Shown: positions 20,892 through 28,554 of the stretch, in pieces | How the letters are laid out: each line of letters starts with the position of its first letter | Position numbering within the stretch: the stretch's first letter is position 1 | Source: a virus | IMG/VR virus record: IMGVR_UViG_3300047552_001268 | Coordinates: 1 to 31,251 of that record | Length of the DNA: 31,251 nt | Strand: one strand, 5' to 3' | The notes under the pieces: model-generated | Told to the model about the DNA's origin: nothing | Database searches by the model: none | The model's input: the letters and a program-made list of their open reading frames with translations, nothing else | Position numbers and translations under genes: made by a program

Positions 20892-21065
20892 ATGACCATC
20901 CGACGTGAGACGTGTCGCTGCGCGCACGAGAAGCACACGCACTACGAAGACCGCGCCACGGGACGCCGGCACGCATGCCTCGCAGCGTTCTGTCTCTGCA
21001 TCGAATACGAGCGCGATGACATGCCGGACGTGGTCCGGATTAACCGCCAAGTCGAGGACACATGA
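20892..21065 (+). CDS. Small cysteine/histidine-rich protein
   Basis: ATG 20892 follows GAGGAG with a short gap and the frame ends at TGA 21063-21065, overlapping the protease start. The 57-residue product has ETCRCAHEKHTHYED, then GRRHACLAAFCLCIEYE: cysteines and histidines are spaced as in a small zinc finger (C-x-C-x-H ... H-x-C ... C-x-C). Function is unknown. It is the third small Cys/His protein of the window. Confidence 0.6.
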   Translation: MTIRRETCRCAHEKHTHYEDRATGRRHACLAAFCLCIEYERDDMPDVVRINRQVEDT

Positions 21066-22135
21066 GCGAGCTACTTCACCTTTCGCATTCGTTCCAGGTC
21101 CGCGCGATGGCGCAGGAGGAACGGACCATCGACGTCATCGCATCCAGCGAGGCGATCGACTCGTACGGCGAGATCGTGGCGCAGGACTGGGACCTCCGCC
21201 GCTACCTCGCCAACCCAGTCGTTCTCTGGGGCCACAACTCCTGGGGCATGCCGATCGGTCGCGCGAGCGACGTGCGCGTCGAGACCGGCAGCGACGGTAA
21301 GAACCAGCTGCTCGCCAAGCTGCACTTCGTGGACGCGAAGGCGAACCCGATGGCCGAGCAGGTCTGGCAGGGCATCGTTCAAGGATCCATCCGCGCAGTG
21401 TCGGTCGGCTTCCGCACGAAGAACGTCAGCGTGAAGCCGATCGGAACCGACAAGGAGATCCTGGTCCTGTCGGGAAACGAGCTCATCGAGATCTCAGTCG
21501 TCCCGATCCCCGCGAACCCGGAGGCGCTCGCCATCGGGAAGAAGACCTTCGACACACTCAAGGCGCTCGCGACGCGCGGCGCTCCAACCCAACCGGAGAA
21601 AGCTCCCATGTCCATCCTCGTCACGCTCGCCGCGATTCTCTCTCTTCCCACCGACGCCAAGGAGCCCGACGTCATCGACGCCATCAAGCGGCTCGAGACC
21701 ACCTCGAAGGAACGCGAGCGCTCTCTTGGCTCCATCCTCGATGCGTGCGGCTCGAGCTCTGTCGATGCCGCGCTCGGCGTCATCGCTGCCGGCAAGGACG
21801 CGATCGCCAAGGGCGTGGAGCTCGCCAAGAAGCTCGACGACATGGAGCGCGACTCCGTCATCGAGAAGGCGAAGGCGGAGAAGAAGCTCACGCCTCACCA
21901 GGTGAAGACGCTCGCGGACAAGCCGCTCGACTTCGTCAAGGCGTTCATCGAACTCCAGGTGCCCATCCCGGCGCTCGCGTCGGAGGCGCAGGAGAAGCAG
22001 GGCAGCCACACGCTGGCGGCTCAGTCCTGGAACGGCAAGACGTGGAGCGAGCTTTCGCCCGGCGAGAAGCACGATCTCTACGTCGCGAACCACGACCTCT
22101 ACGAGGCGATGAAGGCCGCGGCCTCCGCCGCCTGA
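21062..22135 (+). CDS. Prohead protease (S78-type) with C-terminal scaffold domain
   Basis: This 357-residue protein has the HK97/Mu-type prohead serine protease in the first 175 residues: VIASSEAIDSYGEIVAQDWD, NPVVLWGHNSWGMPIG (H58), GSIRAVSVGFRTK (S114) and LIEISVVPIPANPEAL. The C-terminal 175 residues are helical and charged (KSL-type helices such as SVIEKAKAEKKLTPHQVKTL), as in scaffolding proteins, which are made as the protease's C-terminal part and separately from an internal start. It cleaves the scaffold and capsid precursors during maturation. The position just before the capsid gene fits. Start ATG 21062 overlaps the previous stop. Confidence 0.9.
   Translation: MSELLHLSHSFQVRAMAQEERTIDVIASSEAIDSYGEIVAQDWDLRRYLANPVVLWGHNSWGMPIGRASDVRVETGSDGKNQLLAKLHFVDAKANPMAEQVWQGIVQGSIRAVSVGFRTKNVSVKPIGTDKEILVLSGNELIEISVVPIPANPEALAIGKKTFDTLKALATRGAPTQPEKAPMSILVTLAAILSLPTDAKEPDVIDAIKRLETTSKERERSLGSILDACGSSSVDAALGVIAAGKDAIAKGVELAKKLDDMERDSVIEKAKAEKKLTPHQVKTLADKPLDFVKAFIELQVPIPALASEAQEKQGSHTLAAQSWNGKTWSELSPGEKHDLYVANHDLYEAMKAAASAA
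21608..22135 (+). CDS. Nested in-frame scaffold protein
   Basis: ATG 21608 is in frame with the protease (residue 183) and is preceded by GGAG at 21595-21598. Internal translation would give a 175-residue scaffold alone (MSILVTLAAILSLPTDAKEP). Mu gpI/gpZ and lambda C/Nu3 use the same nested arrangement. The sequence supports it; expression is inferred. Confidence 0.6.
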   Translation: MSILVTLAAILSLPTDAKEPDVIDAIKRLETTSKERERSLGSILDACGSSSVDAALGVIAAGKDAIAKGVELAKKLDDMERDSVIEKAKAEKKLTPHQVKTLADKPLDFVKAFIELQVPIPALASEAQEKQGSHTLAAQSWNGKTWSELSPGEKHDLYVANHDLYEAMKAAASAA

Positions 22136-22143
22136 TGAATCCA

Positions 22144-22249
22144 CCCGCGAGTCTCGCGGGCGCCGCCGCGGCGTAGCGCGGACTGTCCCATAGACCAGAC
22201 AGCCAAACACCCTGCCACGCCGAGCGCGTGTGCGGGGCGGCGGCGTTTT
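22144..22249 (+). terminator. Two hairpins in the capsid gene leader
   Basis: The gap before the capsid gene holds a 7-bp stem (CCCGCGA/TCGCGGG, 22144-22160) and a second stem (ACGCCG at 22217-22222, CGGCGT at 22241-22246) followed by TTT. The second looks like a weak rho-independent terminator or attenuator, or a processed leader that raises capsid mRNA stability. Confidence 0.45.
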
Positions 22250-22269
22250 CGAATCGGAGATCCCAACCC

Positions 22270-23487
22270 ATGGCTCGCACGACCAAGTCTGACATCCTCA
22301 TCCCCGAAATCTTCGTCGAGACGGTCCAGGGAGCGTTCGCGCAGAAGAACGTCTTCCAGGGCGACTCGATGCTTGCTCGCACCGGCGCCGTCGTCACCAG
22401 CGACGGCTTCACGGGCGACCGCAACGCGATCGGCACGACGGTCGAGGTCCCCTACTTCGGTGTCATCGGAGACTTCGCTCCGAACGCCGACGGGTCGGCT
22501 GTCACGCCTAGCAAGATCTCGCAGACCAGCGAGAAGGCGACCGTCAGCCGCGACAGCCTCGCGTTCGAGGTCACGCGCTGGGGCACGATCGCCAAGGGCG
22601 GCGATGCCTACCAGGAGGCCGCCGCGCAGGTGGTCACCGCCGCGGCGCGCGCGATGGACAAGCGGCTCATCGACGAGGCCGTGTCGCCGCAGAACGGCGG
22701 CGGCTTGGTCAAGTCTGCCCACAGCCTCACGACGCCGGTGTTCTTCGACTACGACCTGATGACCGACTCGAAGATGATGTTCGGTGACGAGCAGGACGAG
22801 ATCGTTGGGCTCGCGGTCCACTCGACCACGCTCGGCGACCTCTACAAGCTCCGCGACGGATCGGGGCGTCCGCTCATCTCGGACCCGCGTGACGGGGAGA
22901 TGCCGCGCTTCATGGGCGTTCCGCTCATGGTCTCGGATCGTCTCCCGACCACTGGGAGCACGATGACGGCGGTGACGTCGGCGGGTACCTCGCCCCCCAC
23001 GGTCACGCTGGCGGGCAGCCCGCTCGGTGCGTTCTCGCTCAAGATCATCGTGAGCGTGGGCGGCTCGTCGAACGGCACGGCCAAGTTCAAGTTCTCGGTC
23101 GACGGCGGCACGAGCTACTCGGCCGAGCTCACCATCCCAAACGGCGGCGGCGCGATCGCGCTCACCGACACGGCGGTCGACTCGCTCATCGGCGTGAACG
23201 GCGCGACCGGCATCACGGCCACGTTCGCCAACGGCACGTACAACGTGGACAACACCTACGTTGCGACGGCGCGCCTGAAGATCCGCTCGCTCATCATCAA
23301 GCGGGCGGCGTTCGGCTTCTGGTTCAACCGTGACGCGCTCACCCTCCTCACGGACAAGGACATCCTGAACGACAGCGCTGTCGGCGCGATGCACCTCTAC
23401 GCGGCGGCGCTCCGGTACCGCCGTCGTCGTGGCGGCACCAAGCCTGGTGTCGTCGTCATCGAGCACAACGTCCGCAACTGGACCTGA
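22270..23487 (+). CDS. Major capsid protein with internal Ig-like insert
   Basis: ATG 22270 follows GGAGA and gives 405 residues. Residues 1-233 and 334-405 look like a phage coat protein of the Mu/N4 gp56-like group: LIPEIFVETVQGAFAQKNVF, GTTVEVPYFGVIGDFAPNAD, AAAQVVTAAARAMDKRLIDE, GLAVHSTTLGDLYKLRDGSG and FMGVPLMVSDRLPTTG, resuming at IRSLIIKRAAFGFWFN. Between them, residues about 234-333 are an inserted domain rich in G, S, T and V with FKFSVDGGTSYSAEL and GITATFANGTYN, like an Ig-type fold. The same kind of insert is in the tail sheath. It probably protrudes from the capsid surface. The coat assignment rests on position after protease/scaffold and size. Confidence 0.85.
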   Translation: MARTTKSDILIPEIFVETVQGAFAQKNVFQGDSMLARTGAVVTSDGFTGDRNAIGTTVEVPYFGVIGDFAPNADGSAVTPSKISQTSEKATVSRDSLAFEVTRWGTIAKGGDAYQEAAAQVVTAAARAMDKRLIDEAVSPQNGGGLVKSAHSLTTPVFFDYDLMTDSKMMFGDEQDEIVGLAVHSTTLGDLYKLRDGSGRPLISDPRDGEMPRFMGVPLMVSDRLPTTGSTMTAVTSAGTSPPTVTLAGSPLGAFSLKIIVSVGGSSNGTAKFKFSVDGGTSYSAELTIPNGGGAIALTDTAVDSLIGVNGATGITATFANGTYNVDNTYVATARLKIRSLIIKRAAFGFWFNRDALTLLTDKDILNDSAVGAMHLYAAALRYRRRRGGTKPGVVVIEHNVRNWT

Positions 23488-23492
23488 TCGTC

Positions 23493-23762
23493 ATGGGCAT
23501 CGGACTCCTTCGCCGGCACCGCGCTTTCGCCGAGCCGGCAGAGAACCCTTCGCGTCCGCAGGAGGCTGTGCTCGAAGAAAAGCTGCGCCTCGAGCGGATC
23601 CGAAACGCCGAGCTCGAAGCGAAGCTGGCTGCAAACCAGCCGGCTGCGCCCAAGGAAGCGGCCCCATCACCGCCGGCTGCCGCGCCTGCCGAGGCGCCGG
23701 CTGCTGAGGCCGCATCGTCCACCGATGCGGAGGCCACGGACAAGCGCCGCCGACCGCGATGA
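23493..23762 (+). CDS. Small coiled-coil and Ala/Pro-rich protein
   Basis: ATG 23493 lies five bases after the capsid stop; 89 residues. The middle LEEKLRLERIRNAELEAKLA is a coiled coil, followed by an Ala/Pro-rich tail with a basic end (KRRRPR). This arrangement is common for small head-associated proteins but no family is recognised. Confidence 0.55.
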   Translation: MGIGLLRRHRAFAEPAENPSRPQEAVLEEKLRLERIRNAELEAKLAANQPAAPKEAAPSPPAAAPAEAPAAEAASSTDAEATDKRRRPR

Positions 23763-24019
23763 GCGTCGAGCGACCAAGGCGCTACTACCTCGGGAAGCGG
23801 CTGGAGGCTGCGGTCAGGGGCTCGTCCCTCGCAGAGGTCTGGCAGGCCAAGCAAGAGGCCGAGCCTGGCACCAGCCTCGCCGCTGACTTCCCCTACCGCT
23901 CGCGGCTCGTTGCTGCGGGCTACAGCACCGTCGAGGATCTCGACGGGGCGACGGTCGATGAACTGAAACAAGCCGGCTTCTCCGAGCGGGAAGCCTCCGC
24001 GGTATTGGCCGCGATCTGA
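23759..24019 (+). CDS. Small protein with helix-hairpin-helix-like C-terminus
   Basis: ATG 23759 overlaps the previous stop; 86 residues. The C-terminal 45 residues (RSRLVAAGYSTVEDLDGATV, DELKQAGFSEREASAVLAAI) have the L-x-x-A-G-x-x-T-x-x-D-L pattern of a helix-hairpin-helix/SAM-like domain. It lies in the Mu gp35-like position in the head-completion cluster. The role is unknown. Confidence 0.6.
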   Translation: MSVERPRRYYLGKRLEAAVRGSSLAEVWQAKQEAEPGTSLAADFPYRSRLVAAGYSTVEDLDGATVDELKQAGFSEREASAVLAAI

Positions 24020-24027
24020 GGACAATC

Positions 24028-24396
24028 ATGGGATACACCGCGAAAGACGGCGAGTTTGTAGACGTCGACCAAGACGTTCTCCTTGACGCGACCACGCGCA
24101 CGGCGACCGGACAGTCGACTCCGATCGAGGTCAAAAAGGGGACAGGTTGCTTCGAGCTCTCGGTCACGGCTGCGAGCGGCACCACCCCTTCGATGACCGT
24201 CACCATCCAGACGAGCAAGGACGGATCTGGATCGGGCCTCGGCTCTTGGCGAACGGTCGCCACCTTCACCGCTGCGACGGCGGCCACGGCGGAGCGTGTC
24301 TCGGCGACATCGCTCGACCGATTCATCCGCGCCGTAGCGACCATCAGCGGGACCACCCCGTCCTTCACCTACTCGGTCAAGGGCGACCTGAAGTAA
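24028..24396 (+). CDS. Beta-sandwich-type virion protein, paralogue 2
   Basis: ATG 24028 gives 122 residues. It repeats the scheme of the gene at 18581: FELSVTAASGTTPSMTVTIQ, RTVATFTAATAATAERVSAT and IRAVATISGTTPSFTYSVKG. The N-terminal 30 residues (MGYTAKDGEFVDVDQDVLLD) differ. It is probably a small surface or joining beta domain. It is adjacent to the fused version in the next gene. Confidence 0.7.
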   Translation: MGYTAKDGEFVDVDQDVLLDATTRTATGQSTPIEVKKGTGCFELSVTAASGTTPSMTVTIQTSKDGSGSGLGSWRTVATFTAATAATAERVSATSLDRFIRAVATISGTTPSFTYSVKGDLK

Positions 24397-24402
24397 GGCG
24401 TC

Positions 24403-25131
24403 ATGTCCAACTGGGAAACCGCCGTCACGTTGCTCGCGTCGACCGTCATCGGTGCGACCGGTGCGGGTGCGGCGGTCGACCTTGGCGCGACGGATCGTCT
24501 GCTTCGGCAGACGCTCGACATCACCGCAGCGACCGGCGCGATCAACGTCTCGCTGGAGTGCGCTCCATCGGCGAGCGGGCCGTGGAAGTCGTTCGCCTCG
24601 TACGCGCAGGCCGGCTCCGTCTCATCGGAGAAGGTCAGCGCGGTCTCGCCGGATCGGTACGTGCGCGTTGCATACAAGCTCACGAGCGGATCGGTTACTC
24701 TCTCGGTCAGCGGAACGAAGGGCACGTCGTTCGCGAATCTGATCGACCTCGCTGGCAAGGGCTCGCCCATGCCAGCGATGGTCAAGCTGTCCACGACCGA
24801 CAAGGCGGAGCAGCTTGCCGCCACCACGGAGGTCGCGGCGGGCATCCTGTCGCGACGCTACACGCTCCCGATCACCGCGTGGGGCGGTGATATCACGCTC
24901 GCCGTCGTCAAGATCGCAACGTACGAGCTCCTCGCGACGCGCGGCTACAACCCCGACGGCGACGACGACCAAGTCCGCAAGCGGTACGAAGACGCGATGG
25001 CGTGGCTGCGTGACGTCGCCGACGGCACGTTCAACCCCATCGGCTTGGTGGACTCGTCCACTCCAGGGACGGACACCGAGGGTGCTGGTGAGGCCTTCAC
25101 CGTGACCTTCCCATCGAGGGGATGGCGATGA
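24403..25131 (+). CDS. Beta domain fused to a Mu gp36-like (DUF1320) head-completion protein
   Basis: ATG 24403 gives 242 residues in two parts. Residues 1-115 are a third, more distant relative of the beta domain (LDITAATGAINVSLECAPSA, FASYAQAGSVSSEKVSAVSP, VRVAYKLTSGSVTLSVSG). Residues 125-242 match DUF1320/Mu gp36: LSTTDKAEQLAATTEVAAGI, LSRRYTLPITAWGGDITLAV, VKIATYELLATRGYNPDGDD, VRKRYEDAMAWLRDVADGTF. gp36-like proteins join the portal to the tail. A shorter DUF1320 protein normally lacks the N-terminal beta domain, so this is a fusion. Confidence 0.75.
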   Translation: MSNWETAVTLLASTVIGATGAGAAVDLGATDRLLRQTLDITAATGAINVSLECAPSASGPWKSFASYAQAGSVSSEKVSAVSPDRYVRVAYKLTSGSVTLSVSGTKGTSFANLIDLAGKGSPMPAMVKLSTTDKAEQLAATTEVAAGILSRRYTLPITAWGGDITLAVVKIATYELLATRGYNPDGDDDQVRKRYEDAMAWLRDVADGTFNPIGLVDSSTPGTDTEGAGEAFTVTFPSRGWR

Positions 25132-25646
25132 GCCGCGCGAACATCCGAGGGGACTTCAGCGCGCTCGCCAAGCTCCAAGCGAAGGTGAAGAAGCTCGCGT
25201 CGAACGACCGTCAACTTGGGCTCTCCAATGTCGTCGGAGCGGCGATGCTCGCCGAGCTCCAACTGGGCTTTCGAAGTAGCACCGACCCGTACGGGAATCC
25301 GTGGGCTCCGCTGAAGCTGCGCACGGGCGGGAAGCCGTTGCTCGATACCGGGCGGCTTCGATCATCCTTCTCCTACCAGCCTTCACGCTCGGTCGTCCGC
25401 ATCGGAACCAACTTCATCGGGGCGCGGGTGCATCAGTACGGCGCGACCATCACGCCGAAGAACGGCCGCTTCCTCGTCTTCCGTGGGAAGAAGCAGACGC
25501 GCCGGCGTTCGTTCACGCCTTGGATCTTTGCCACCAAGGTCGTCATCCCGCGCCGGCAGATGGTCCCTGAGGGATCGCTCGGCAACTGGCGCGAGCCGAT
25601 GGAGGCCGCGGCAACGCGCTTCCTTTCGAGAATCATGAAGGGATGA
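25128..25646 (+). CDS. Virion morphogenesis / tail completion protein (Mu gpG-like)
   Basis: ATG 25128 overlaps the previous stop (an ATG at 25122 is in frame); 172 residues. GFRSSTDPYGNPWAPLKLRT, KPLLDTGRLRSSFSYQ and RIGTNFIGARVHQYGATITP are the hallmark blocks of the phage virion morphogenesis (gpS/gpG) family: D-P-x-G-x-x-W-x-P-L and L-x-D-T-G-x-L-x-x-S followed by H-Q-x-G. These proteins complete the tail end that meets the head. Confidence 0.88.
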   Translation: MSRANIRGDFSALAKLQAKVKKLASNDRQLGLSNVVGAAMLAELQLGFRSSTDPYGNPWAPLKLRTGGKPLLDTGRLRSSFSYQPSRSVVRIGTNFIGARVHQYGATITPKNGRFLVFRGKKQTRRRSFTPWIFATKVVIPRRQMVPEGSLGNWREPMEAAATRFLSRIMKG

Positions 25647-25649
25647 CCC

Positions 25650-26156
25650 GTGCTCTCCGCACTCCTTGAGGAGCTCGAATCCAGGCTCGTCACGATCTAC
25701 CCGACGATCTCGTTCGGGACTGGCGCGCGAGACTTGGCTCACCAGCGAGCGCTTCCCAGCGTGGTCTGGGTTCCAACGACAGCGAAGCACGACGCGCCTC
25801 GGAAGAGCACGAACCCGAAGAACCTCCGCACGAGGATCCGCACCATCGTCGCCCACTGCTGGGCCGTGGCGGACGGCGACGATCCGGACGGGCGCAAGAG
25901 TCTCGACGCGTGCGACGAGCTCGTGTCGAACCTGATCGTCGCGCTGCACAAGGTGGCGTGGGGCTCGGTCCGCACCGTCGGAGAGGACTGGATCCAACCG
26001 GACGAGATCAGCCACGGCCACGCGTGCCTCGTCACGTTCGAGATCGAGACTCCGGTGCAGGATCGCCCGTACGTGAAGGCGAAGATCGCAACCATCCAAG
26101 CGGACACAGTCGGCTCTGTCGCCGGCGATACCAACGTCGACTGGGGCGAACCATGA
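25650..26156 (+). CDS. Tail terminator-like protein (Mu gp37-like position)
   Basis: GTG 25650 gives 168 residues. LSALLEELESRLVTIYPTIS, LAHQRALPSVVWVPTTAKHD, RTRIRTIVAHCWAVADGDDP and LVTFEIETPVQDR look like the small alpha/beta tail terminators that cap the tail tube. Identification is by position and fold-like pattern rather than sequence motif, so moderate. The stop overlaps the next ATG. Confidence 0.6.
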   Translation: MLSALLEELESRLVTIYPTISFGTGARDLAHQRALPSVVWVPTTAKHDAPRKSTNPKNLRTRIRTIVAHCWAVADGDDPDGRKSLDACDELVSNLIVALHKVAWGSVRTVGEDWIQPDEISHGHACLVTFEIETPVQDRPYVKAKIATIQADTVGSVAGDTNVDWGEP

Positions 26157-26392
26157 GCAAGTCAAAGTCTGAGCAAGCCTTCGAAGTGGAGAGCGCCATG
26201 GCCTCACCGGACCTCAAGCCGATCGAGCATTGGCGCGACATCCTCGGCACGCCTGACTGGTTGTTCGCCGCAACCAAGGTCGGCAAGGGCTGGGCGATCG
26301 GGCAAGAGGTCACACAAGCGGTCTACGAGAAGGCCGTTCGCTGGGCGGCAGGCACGCCGCTCGAAGGCGAAGACGCAGTCGTCTGTCGCTGA
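26153..26392 (+). CDS. Small tail-region protein, 79 residues
   Basis: ATG 26153 overlaps the previous stop. LKPIEHWRDILGTPDWLFAA, TKVGKGWAIGQEVTQAVYEK and AVRWAAGTPLEGEDAVV form a mostly helical protein with Trp residues. No family is recognised. It lies between terminator and sheath genes. Confidence 0.55.
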   Translation: MSKSKSEQAFEVESAMASPDLKPIEHWRDILGTPDWLFAATKVGKGWAIGQEVTQAVYEKAVRWAAGTPLEGEDAVVCR

Positions 26393-26582
26393 GAAGTACT
26401 TCACATCGCCGAGCGGGGAGTCGCGGGGCGCCGGAGAGACAACCGGTCCGCGGTGATGATCCGTGTGAGTGAGAGCGTTGCGAGCGCTGGCAGGGGTTGT
26501 TCGGCCTCCTGACCGTCTCGCTTGATTCGAGCAACCGAAACGACGCGCGCTGAGGAAGCGACGCGAACGGGAGAGATCCATC
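26393..26582 (+). promoter_or_regulatory. Non-coding leader of the sheath gene
   Basis: No gene is seen. ATCGCCG (26405-26411) can pair with CGGTGAT (26451-26457) with one G-T, and TCACA (26401-26405) with TGTGA (26464-26468). The 12-mer ACCGGTCCGCGG at 26442-26453 occurs again in the tube leader at 28061-28072. It could hold a promoter or a structured leader; no clear promoter is visible. Confidence 0.35.
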
Positions 26583-28025
26583 ATGCCGCTTCCGAAAGTG
26601 ACTCAGACCATCGCCGATGGCGGGCTTGGCCTTGCCGAGCCGGATGACAGCTCGACCCACGTCGCGGTCGGAGTGTCTTCGCTCGGGACGAACAACGTCC
26701 TCGCGTTCTACTCGGACCCAGACAAGGTCAAGGCGGACTTCGGAGTCGGGCCGCTCGTCGACAAGGCGGTCTATCACCTCCAGGTCGCCGGCGGATCGAT
26801 CGGGCTGATGAAGATCAACAGCTCGGTCGCCGGCACCAACGGATCGGTGACTGTCGTTCGCGGCGGCGCAGGAACGTCGACCGGCACGATGACCGTCAGC
26901 GGCACGCCGAACGACGGCTACGAGTTCAAGTTCGTCATCACCAAGGGCGGCGCCAACCTCGCTGCGGCGACGGCGACGTTCAAGTACTCCGTCGACGGCG
27001 GCGACAACTACAGCGCCGACATCGCGATGCCGGTCGGTGGCGTCTACGCCGTCCCGAACACCGGCGTCACCGTCACGTTCGCGAACGGCGCGGGCACCGC
27101 CTTCGTGGTGGACGACACGCACTCGTTCACGTGCACGGCTCCGGGCTTCTCCTCCACCGACGTCAACAACGCACTCGACGCGCTTCGGACGACTTTTGCT
27201 TCGGCTCGATTCGGCTTCATCCACATCGTGGGTGCGGCCTCGACTCCATCCGGCGCGGCGACGATCGCGGCGGCGGTCGACGTCAAGATGGCTGCCGAGG
27301 AGAACGTCTTCCGCTACGTCTTCTCCATCGTCGAGTGTCCCGAGGACACAGACGCGAACATCATCGCAGCGTTCACCTCGTTCTTCTCGACGCGTGTTGG
27401 CGTGTCGGCCGGGTACTGCGAGCTCGTCGCGAACGGCAAGGTGATGAAGCGCAACGCGGCCTGGCCCGTCGTTGCTCGCATCTCGAAGCAGGACATCCGC
27501 CGCGACGTGGCGCGCACGAAGGCCGACTCCGAGGGCGGACCGCTCAAGGGCGTGACCAAGATCTACCGCGACGAATTCGTCACCGAAGGACTCGACGCGG
27601 CGCGCTTCATCACGCTCCGAACGTACGCGGGCAAGAGCGGGTTCTTCGTCACGAACGGCCGCATGATGGCGTCGACGACGAGCGACTACCAGTTCATCCA
27701 GTTCCGTCGGTTGATGGATCGGGCGTGCACGCTCAACTACTCCAACCTCTTCGAGTACCTCAACGATGACGCCGTGCGCGTCGACGCTGCTGGGCTCATC
27801 GTCGAAGCGGACGCGCGTGCGATCGAGACCAAGATCAACGGCATCCTCTCGGCGGACCTCACCTCGAAGAACCGCGTCAGCGACACGTCGGTCAAGGTCG
27901 ATCGCACGAACAACATCCTGACGACGCAGACGCTCCGCACGAAGGTCCGCATTCGTCCGAAGGGCTACGCGAAGTTCATCGAGACCGACATCGGCTTCGT
28001 CAACCCCGCGCTCGTCCCCGCCTGA
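26583..28025 (+). CDS. Tail sheath protein with internal Ig-like insert
   Basis: ATG 26583 follows GGAGA and gives 480 residues. The N-terminus (MPLPKVTQTIADGGLGLAEP, THVAVGVSSLGTNNVLAFYS, then VDKAVYHLQVAGGSIGLMKI) and the long C-terminal part (DGSE-type ARFGFIHIVGAAS, ENVFRYVFSIVECPEDTDAN, TLRTYAGKSGFFVTNGRMMA, YQFIQFRRLMDRACTLNYSN and VRIRPKGYAKFIETDIGFVN) are those of contractile sheath proteins (DUF2586-type). Residues about 82-191 are an insert with FKYSVDGGDNYSADI and GVTVTFANGAGTA, closely resembling the capsid insert. Contraction of the sheath drives the tube into the host. Sheath proteins tolerate surface inserts, so it likely projects outward. Confidence 0.9.
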   Translation: MPLPKVTQTIADGGLGLAEPDDSSTHVAVGVSSLGTNNVLAFYSDPDKVKADFGVGPLVDKAVYHLQVAGGSIGLMKINSSVAGTNGSVTVVRGGAGTSTGTMTVSGTPNDGYEFKFVITKGGANLAAATATFKYSVDGGDNYSADIAMPVGGVYAVPNTGVTVTFANGAGTAFVVDDTHSFTCTAPGFSSTDVNNALDALRTTFASARFGFIHIVGAASTPSGAATIAAAVDVKMAAEENVFRYVFSIVECPEDTDANIIAAFTSFFSTRVGVSAGYCELVANGKVMKRNAAWPVVARISKQDIRRDVARTKADSEGGPLKGVTKIYRDEFVTEGLDAARFITLRTYAGKSGFFVTNGRMMASTTSDYQFIQFRRLMDRACTLNYSNLFEYLNDDAVRVDAAGLIVEADARAIETKINGILSADLTSKNRVSDTSVKVDRTNNILTTQTLRTKVRIRPKGYAKFIETDIGFVNPALVPA

Positions 28026-28041
28026 CAGGCCACTCAACTAG

Positions 28042-28083
28042 CAACGACGCTCGCGGCCTCACCGGTCCGCGGCGTCGTTGTTT
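28042..28083 (+). terminator. Strong hairpin with T tail between sheath and tube genes
   Basis: CAACGACGC (28042-28050) pairs with GCGTCGTTG (28072-28080), extended by CGCGG/CCGCG across a one-base bulge, and TTT follows. The stem of about 14 bp is a good intrinsic terminator; since tail genes continue downstream it is probably partial, setting the sheath-to-tail expression ratio. Confidence 0.65.
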
Positions 28084-28101
28084 GCACATCTGGAGATCAC
28101 C

Positions 28102-28554
28102 ATGGCAGACGCGCCCATCATCAACGGCAACGCCTACTCGTGGGCGTCCATCGGCTTTGCGATCGACGGCATCGACACGCCAGACCTCACCGAGATCACC
28201 TACTCGCCTTCGCTCGATCCGGGCAAGGTCCGAGGTCTCGGCCGTCGCGTGAAGGCAACGACGGCAGGAGAGGCCGACGCCGACGGCTCCTTCTCGATGC
28301 TCAAGGGTCAGGCTGCCAAGCTGATCAAGTCGATGGGTGACGGCTTCATGCTGAAGCGGTTCTCCATCACCGTCTCCTACGACGAAGACGGCGAAGGGGG
28401 CATCGTCACCGACGAGCTCTTCGGCGTCCGGATCACCAAGGTCGAGGATGCTCCGAAGCAAGGCAACGAGGCCGTCGTGACCAAGTTCGACATCCACATC
28501 ATGAGGCTGAAGCTCAATGGTGTGGACCCGCACGGAACCAAGGATGACGCATGA
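28102..28554 (+). CDS. Tail tube protein
   Basis: ATG 28102 follows TGGAGA with a 5-base gap; 150 residues. INGNAYSWASIGFAIDGIDT, ITYSPSLDPGKVRGLGRRVK, ATTAGEADADGSFSMLKGQA, FSITVSYDEDGEGGIVTDEL and NEAVVTKFDIHIMRLKLNGV match contractile-phage tube proteins (beta-barrel hexamer rings). It follows the sheath and precedes the chaperone, the standard order. The stop overlaps the next ATG. Confidence 0.85.
   Translation: MADAPIINGNAYSWASIGFAIDGIDTPDLTEITYSPSLDPGKVRGLGRRVKATTAGEADADGSFSMLKGQAAKLIKSMGDGFMLKRFSITVSYDEDGEGGIVTDELFGVRITKVEDAPKQGNEAVVTKFDIHIMRLKLNGVDPHGTKDDA

Noticed and set aside
22099-23466. Long minus-strand open frame opposite the capsid gene
   Set aside because: Arg/Val/Asp-rich shadow of the capsid gene, without supporting signals.
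26310-28037. Long minus-strand open frame opposite the sheath gene
   Set aside because: Arg/Asp/Val-rich antisense frame produced by the GC-biased third positions of the sheath gene; no domain or ribosome site.
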